Of a stretch of DNA of 64,000 bases, positions 60,045-64,000 are shown one piece after another (the first letter of the stretch is position 1; every line of letters begins with the position of its first letter). Both the position numbers and the translations under genes were made by a program. Source of the stretch: Stieleria magnilauensis. Lineage in GTDB: Bacteria; Planctomycetota; Planctomycetia; Pirellulales; Pirellulaceae. The stretch is from contig CP036432.1 of assembly GCA_007753675.1 (NCBI GenBank), positions 4,314,394 to 4,378,393 of the forward strand, given 5' to 3'. The notes under the pieces were generated by a model. The model saw nothing but the letters and a program-made list of their open reading frames with translations. It made no database searches and was not told the origin of the DNA.

Positions 60045-60809
60045 GTGAAGACAATCGTCACCAAAACGCCGTCCGACATGGGACGGTACACTGCCGAACA
60101 TGCCGCCCAAGACCTTCGAGATGCCATCAAAGAAAATGGAGAGGCCTATCTGATTGTGGCCACCGGTGCATCACAGTTTGAAGTTCTCTCGCATCTGGTC
60201 GCGCAGGACGACATCGATTGGAGCCGCGTGCACGGATTTCACTTGGACGAATACATCGGGATCGGCCGCGACCACCCGGCATCGTTTTGCGGTTACTTGA
60301 AAGAACGCTTTGTCGACAAGGTTCCTCTCGCGTCGTTCCACTATTTGAGCGGCGACACCGACGCGACCGAGACGGTCCGTCAGGCAGCCACCAAAGTCGC
60401 TTCCGTCACCGTCGACGTGGCATTGGTCGGAATCGGTGAGAACGGCCACCTGGCGTTCAACGATCCGCCGGCGGACTTTGAGACCGATTCGCCGTACTTG
60501 ATCGTCGAATTGGATCATGAGTGTCGCATGCAGCAGGTCGGCGAGGGCTGGTTCGGTTCCTTGGACGAGGTCCCGACCCACGCGATCAGCATGTCGATCC
60601 AACAGATTTTAAAAACAAAAAAAATCTACTGCAGCGTGCCCGATGAGCGCAAGGCGGCTGCGGTCCGCGACACGTTGTGCGGTCCGATCACTCCCGATGT
60701 CCCCGCCAGCATCCTGAGGAACCACTCGGGGACGACGTTGATCATCGACGACGCCGCGGCGAGCAAGATTCCCGAGGACGTCAAAGCAACGCTGGAGCGA
60801 GTCGAATGA
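60045..60809 (+). CDS. nagB: Glucosamine-6-phosphate deaminase
   Basis: Converts glucosamine 6-phosphate to fructose 6-phosphate and ammonia. 254 residues: LIVATGASQFEVLSHL, FHLDEYIGIGRDHPASFCGY, VALVGIGENGHLAFNDPPAD and ISMSIQQILKTKKIYCSVP, all characteristic. The start is GTG. The stop overlaps the nagA start by 4 bp (ATGA), so both enzymes of amino-sugar breakdown are co-translated. Confidence 0.95.
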   Translation: MKTIVTKTPSDMGRYTAEHAAQDLRDAIKENGEAYLIVATGASQFEVLSHLVAQDDIDWSRVHGFHLDEYIGIGRDHPASFCGYLKERFVDKVPLASFHYLSGDTDATETVRQAATKVASVTVDVALVGIGENGHLAFNDPPADFETDSPYLIVELDHECRMQQVGEGWFGSLDEVPTHAISMSIQQILKTKKIYCSVPDERKAAAVRDTLCGPITPDVPASILRNHSGTTLIIDDAAASKIPEDVKATLERVE

Positions 60810-61723
60810 GCGGTTTTGTTGATTTGCAGGTCAACGGCTATTACGGCGTGGACTTCAACAGCGATGACTTGACCGACGAAGCCATCCTGACGGCTTGCCG
60901 GCAGATGCGCAGCGACGGCGTCACCTCGTTTCTGCCGACGATCATCACCGACCAGATCGATGCCATGGTCCGTCGGATCCGCCGCGTGGCCGATGCCGCC
61001 CAGTCGCATGCCGAAATCGACCAGATCGTCGCGGGCATCCATGTCGAAGGCCCCTTCATCAGTCCCGAACCGGGATTTGTGGGTGCCCATCCGGCAGACT
61101 GTGTTCGTGAGCCAACGATCGAATTGGCTGAACAGTTGGTCGAGGCGGGCGGTGGTCGCGTGCGGTTGCTCACGCTGGCCCCGGAAATGCACGGCAGCGT
61201 CGAAGTCACCCGCTGGCTGTGCGATCAGTCAATCGTCGTTGCCGCCGGGCACTGTGACGCGTCGATCGCTCAGTTGCGCCAGGCGATCGATGCCGGGTTG
61301 TCGATGTTCACGCACCTGGGCAATGGATGCCCTGGACAGATGCATCGCCATGACAACATTGTCCAACGCGTGCTCTCGCTCTCCGACCACCTCAAAATCT
61401 CCTTCATCGCCGATGGACATCACGTGCCCTGGTTTGCGTTGGGAAACTATTTGAAGTGCGTTCCGGAACAAAACATCGTGATCGTGACCGACGCGATCGG
61501 CGCCGCCGGCTTGGGACCGGGCTTCTATCGACTGGCCGGCCAGATGGTCGAAGTCGACCAGCACTTGGCCGCTTGGGCCGAAGGCCATCAGCACTTCGCC
61601 GGCTGTGCGACCACCATGCCGCAGATGGCCGAGATGCTCGCCAGCCGTTTGGGAATCGACGCCGAACGGATCGATCGCTGGACCCGGATCAATCCGATGG
61701 AATTATTGAAAACCGGCCCGTAG
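60806..61723 (+). CDS. nagA: N-acetylglucosamine-6-phosphate deacetylase-like, short form
   Basis: Removes the acetyl group from N-acetylglucosamine 6-phosphate before NagB acts. 305 residues. The amidohydrolase barrel is seen from FVDLQVNGYYGVDFN, then GIHVEGPFISPEPGFVGAHP with the metal ligand Glu, VVAAGHCDASI, MFTHLGNGCPGQMHRH, ISFIADGHHVPW and VIVTDAIGAAGL. It begins directly at the first barrel strand, so the N-terminal beta-sandwich part of typical ~380-residue NagA is missing, as is the usual last strand. The ATG at 60806 overlaps nagB. Confidence 0.9.
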   Translation: MSGFVDLQVNGYYGVDFNSDDLTDEAILTACRQMRSDGVTSFLPTIITDQIDAMVRRIRRVADAAQSHAEIDQIVAGIHVEGPFISPEPGFVGAHPADCVREPTIELAEQLVEAGGGRVRLLTLAPEMHGSVEVTRWLCDQSIVVAAGHCDASIAQLRQAIDAGLSMFTHLGNGCPGQMHRHDNIVQRVLSLSDHLKISFIADGHHVPWFALGNYLKCVPEQNIVIVTDAIGAAGLGPGFYRLAGQMVEVDQHLAAWAEGHQHFAGCATTMPQMAEMLASRLGIDAERIDRWTRINPMELLKTGP

Positions 61724-61810
61724 TGCTCCGTCAACTTTTTGATTGAGGGTGCGGCGGAAAAGGGGTCAGGCTCACACTTCGACCGTTCGCCGGCGGAGCC
61801 GGCGTCGGTG

Positions 61811-61832
61811 GCAAGCAGGATGCTTACCCCAC
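61811..61832. repeat. Family D repeat, inverted copy
   Basis: GCAAGCAGGATGCTTACCCC followed by AC, 8 bp beyond the end of the convergent protease gene. The unit read on the other strand contains AAGCA-TCC-TGCTT. GGGGTCAGGCTC nearby (about 61761) looks like a further short repeat. Confidence 0.75.
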
Positions 61833-61840
61833 ATCCGCTC

Positions 61841-63934
61841 TTAGTTGCGGACGAGCTTTTCTCGGCGGAGGCCTTCGATGTAGTCACCAGCAATGTTGAT
61901 GACTTCGCGGTTGTAGAAGGTATCACGGAAGACTTGTTTGTCCGTCTCCTGTTCGATTTCTTCCTTTTCCTCTTCCTTCTGGGCATCGAGTTCATCGCGT
62001 CGCTGCATGAACGCGGTTTCTTCCAGCGGAACGGTTTGCTCTTCTTTCTGCTTGACGAACAGTTCGATGCGTCGCATCAGGTCGACGAATTCTTTGTCGG
62101 CTTTGACGCGTTGCTCGGACTTTTGTCGCAGTTCGGTGAGCAGATCGTTCGGCACCAGGTTATAGATGTCGTGACGGGCGCCGTTGATGCGGTCTTCTTC
62201 GAGAGCGTATTTTAGATCGCCTTCGGCAACATCCATCTTTTGCGTCAGACTAGGCAGCACGATATCGGCCGCGACACCGCCGCGTTGGGTGCTTTCGCCG
62301 TCGGGCAGATAAAACTGTTGCAGGGTGACTTTCAACGCCCCGTAGTTTTGGCGTTGGGTCAGGAACAGGCGTTCGCCGAGGTCCATCAGCGTTTGCACGG
62401 TGCCTTTGCCGTGGGTGGCGGGGTCACCGACGATGATGCCTCGGTTGTAATCCTTGATCGCACCGGCGAAGATCTCGCTGGCGCTGGCGCTGAACTTGCT
62501 GGTCAGCACGACCAACGGTCCGCTCCAAACCGTGCCGACTTCTTCGTCGTTGTACTGTTGGATTTGTCCACGTGAATCTTTGACCTGGACCACGGGACCA
62601 CGATTGATGAACAGCCCGGTCAGATTGATCGCTTCGGTCAGCGACCCGCCACCGTTGCGACTCAGGTCGATCACGACGCCTTCGACACCCTTGCTCTTGA
62701 ATTCCATCAGGATGTTTCGGACGTCGCGGGTGCTGCTGCGGAAATCGGTTCGATTTTCGCGTGCCGCTTGCATGTCCATGTAGAAACTGGGCAGGTTGAT
62801 GAAGCCGATCTTGCGAACGCTGCCATCGGGCATCGTGTGATCGAGAATCTTGCCACGTGCGGCGGACTCTTCCAGTTCGACCTTGGCGCGGGTGATTTGA
62901 TAGGTTTCGACTTTGCCCTTGCCGCCGACTTTGACGCCCAGGCGGACGACGGTTCCGGCGTTGCCGCGAATCAGGCTGACGACGTCTTTCAGAGGCATTT
63001 CAACGATGTCCACCATCGGGCCTTCTTCGCCCTGGCCGACCGAAACGATCACGTCATCGGGCTGGAGCCGTTCGTCTTGATCGGCCGCACCACCGGGAAT
63101 GATTTGCATGACAACGGTATTGCCGTCTTTTTCACGCAGGGCGGCACCGATCCCTTGCAGCTTCAATCCCATCGAGATGTTGAAATCGTCCAGCGTCGAC
63201 GGCGACATGTAGGTCGAGTGGGGGTCAAAGGCGCTGGTGACCGACGTCAGATACGCTTCCAGCAGATCATCGTTGCTATAGGACTTGAATCGTCGGGCGT
63301 AACGCAGGTAGCGGCGGCGGAGAAGATCGCGTGCCTCGTCACCGACGGTGTCATCGTCACGCAGATCCAGCAGGGCGTACTTGATTTGCCGGCGCCAACG
63401 TTGGTTCGCTTCTTCGGGGGTTTTGGCGTAACTGGCCGCGTCGGCGTCGACGATGATGTACTCGTCTTTGGTGAAGTCGAATTCCGAATCGAGGATCTCC
63501 AATGCCATCGCGACGCGTTCGTCGACGCGTTGGGTGAATCGGTTGAAGATCGTGTAGGCCAAGCTCAGGTCACCCTGTTTGACCATGTCATCGATCTGGT
63601 TGCGGTGTTTGGCAAACTCGTCGATATCGGACTGATAGAAGTACAGTTTCAGGGGGTCGAATCGATCGAGATACAGATCGAGCGCCCGTTGGCTGATGGT
63701 GTCATCCAGTTCAGCCGACGAGATGTGGAATTTGGGAATCAGGGACGCAATCAACTTCGCAATCCGTCGATCCTGGGCCGTCGCTTGGGGAGGCGCCGTG
63801 GCGGTGGTATTCTCGACACCCGGAAGTTCGGGGACGGCGGGCTGGGCCAGTATCCTCTGCGAGGAACCGGCCTGCGCCAAACAAACAAGAACCGCGGCGG
63901 TGACGATCGTACGCATTGTGAAACGGCGATCCAT
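61841..63934 (-). CDS. Tail-specific carboxy-terminal protease (Prc/S41 family)
   Basis: 697 residues with an N-terminal export signal (RTIVTAAVLVCLAQAGSSQR). A helical N-terminal region as in Prc (ALDLYLDRFDPLKLYFYQSD) is followed by a PDZ domain (FNISMGLKLQGIGAALREKD to QPDDVIVSVGQG), then the S41 protease core with the nucleophile in SKFSASASEIFAGAIKDYNR and Lys in ATHGKGTVQTLM. A long charged C-terminus rich in Glu, Lys and Gln follows (DAQKEEEKEEIEQETDKQ). Known Prc enzymes trim periplasmic and cell-wall proteins. An ATG at 63916 gives a cleaner signal peptide. Confidence 0.93.
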   Translation of the reverse strand: MDRRFTMRTIVTAAVLVCLAQAGSSQRILAQPAVPELPGVENTTATAPPQATAQDRRIAKLIASLIPKFHISSAELDDTISQRALDLYLDRFDPLKLYFYQSDIDEFAKHRNQIDDMVKQGDLSLAYTIFNRFTQRVDERVAMALEILDSEFDFTKDEYIIVDADAASYAKTPEEANQRWRRQIKYALLDLRDDDTVGDEARDLLRRRYLRYARRFKSYSNDDLLEAYLTSVTSAFDPHSTYMSPSTLDDFNISMGLKLQGIGAALREKDGNTVVMQIIPGGAADQDERLQPDDVIVSVGQGEEGPMVDIVEMPLKDVVSLIRGNAGTVVRLGVKVGGKGKVETYQITRAKVELEESAARGKILDHTMPDGSVRKIGFINLPSFYMDMQAARENRTDFRSSTRDVRNILMEFKSKGVEGVVIDLSRNGGGSLTEAINLTGLFINRGPVVQVKDSRGQIQQYNDEEVGTVWSGPLVVLTSKFSASASEIFAGAIKDYNRGIIVGDPATHGKGTVQTLMDLGERLFLTQRQNYGALKVTLQQFYLPDGESTQRGGVAADIVLPSLTQKMDVAEGDLKYALEEDRINGARHDIYNLVPNDLLTELRQKSEQRVKADKEFVDLMRRIELFVKQKEEQTVPLEETAFMQRRDELDAQKEEEKEEIEQETDKQVFRDTFYNREVINIAGDYIEGLRREKLVRN

Positions 63935-64000
63935 ATGATTGGTCCGGATTTCGGGTGGGATGTTTCGGGAGTCGAAAGAGGCGAGATTTCCTGGCGGAAC

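Overview
This window reads as chromosomal DNA from a planctomycete, most likely a Pirellulaceae member close to Rhodopirellula. The basis is gene content: DUF1501, DUF1549/DUF1553 and pre-peptidase (PPC) domain proteins in tandem, a BBP7-type outer-membrane barrel protein, LL-diaminopimelate aminotransferase (DapL), a transmembrane Ser/Thr kinase, and lone housekeeping genes separated by spacers full of palindromic repeats. The composition is GC-rich, and GTG and TTG starts are common. The genus assignment is inference.

Layout. 1-3552 (minus): a small membrane protein, a large membrane-anchored protein and an ABC ATPase cut by the window edge. 3819-10885 (plus): DAHP synthase overlapping tpiA, secG, yicC-gmk-rpoZ, a stand-alone coaC and a CBS-domain pyrophosphatase. 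10895-20962: BBP7 protein, HMA-domain protein, CbiX-like chelatase, dapL, lnt, a Ser/Thr kinase and an SGNH hydrolase. 20988-25217 (plus): aroK, a TIM-barrel protein, a Nudix hydrolase, thioredoxin, thyA and folA. 25390-28085: rpsM, rpsK, rpoA and rplQ, without rpsD. 28359-32433 (minus): pgl and an exopolysaccharide-type cluster (WecG-like glycosyltransferase, NodB deacetylase, sugar transferase fused to a degenerate GGDEF-like domain). 32799-37452 (plus): methyltransferase, lepA, and an aminotransferase with an omega-amidase.

37453-39370 is an IS110-family insertion sequence. Its non-coding left end folds into strong stem-loops and is a candidate bridge RNA. 39371-45838 (plus): Dps, a predicted lipoprotein form of protein-L-isoaspartate methyltransferase, a di-haem cytochrome c peroxidase, and a tightly coupled trio (NMT1/THI5-like binding protein, PAS histidine kinase, single-domain response regulator). 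45865-53764 (minus): a run of PP2C phosphatase, RidA-like protein, DUF1549/1553, DUF1501 and PPC protein. 54056-63934: a small unknown, a coiled-coil lipoprotein, a serine hydrolase, an epimerase, a glycosyltransferase, nagB-nagA and a Prc-type protease.

The most distinctive signals outside genes are several families of dispersed palindromic repeats (about 12.98, 55.80, 8.4, 56.0, 19.2, 28.2, 30.0, 48.2, 49.7 and 61.8 kb). Some are nested inside one another, and one family shows a compensatory base-pair change. Together with the IS110 non-coding RNA candidate and the binding protein/kinase/regulator trio, these are the best leads. No CRISPR array, tRNA, rRNA or prophage was recognised. All coordinates were read by eye, so positions of short motifs could be off by a base or two.
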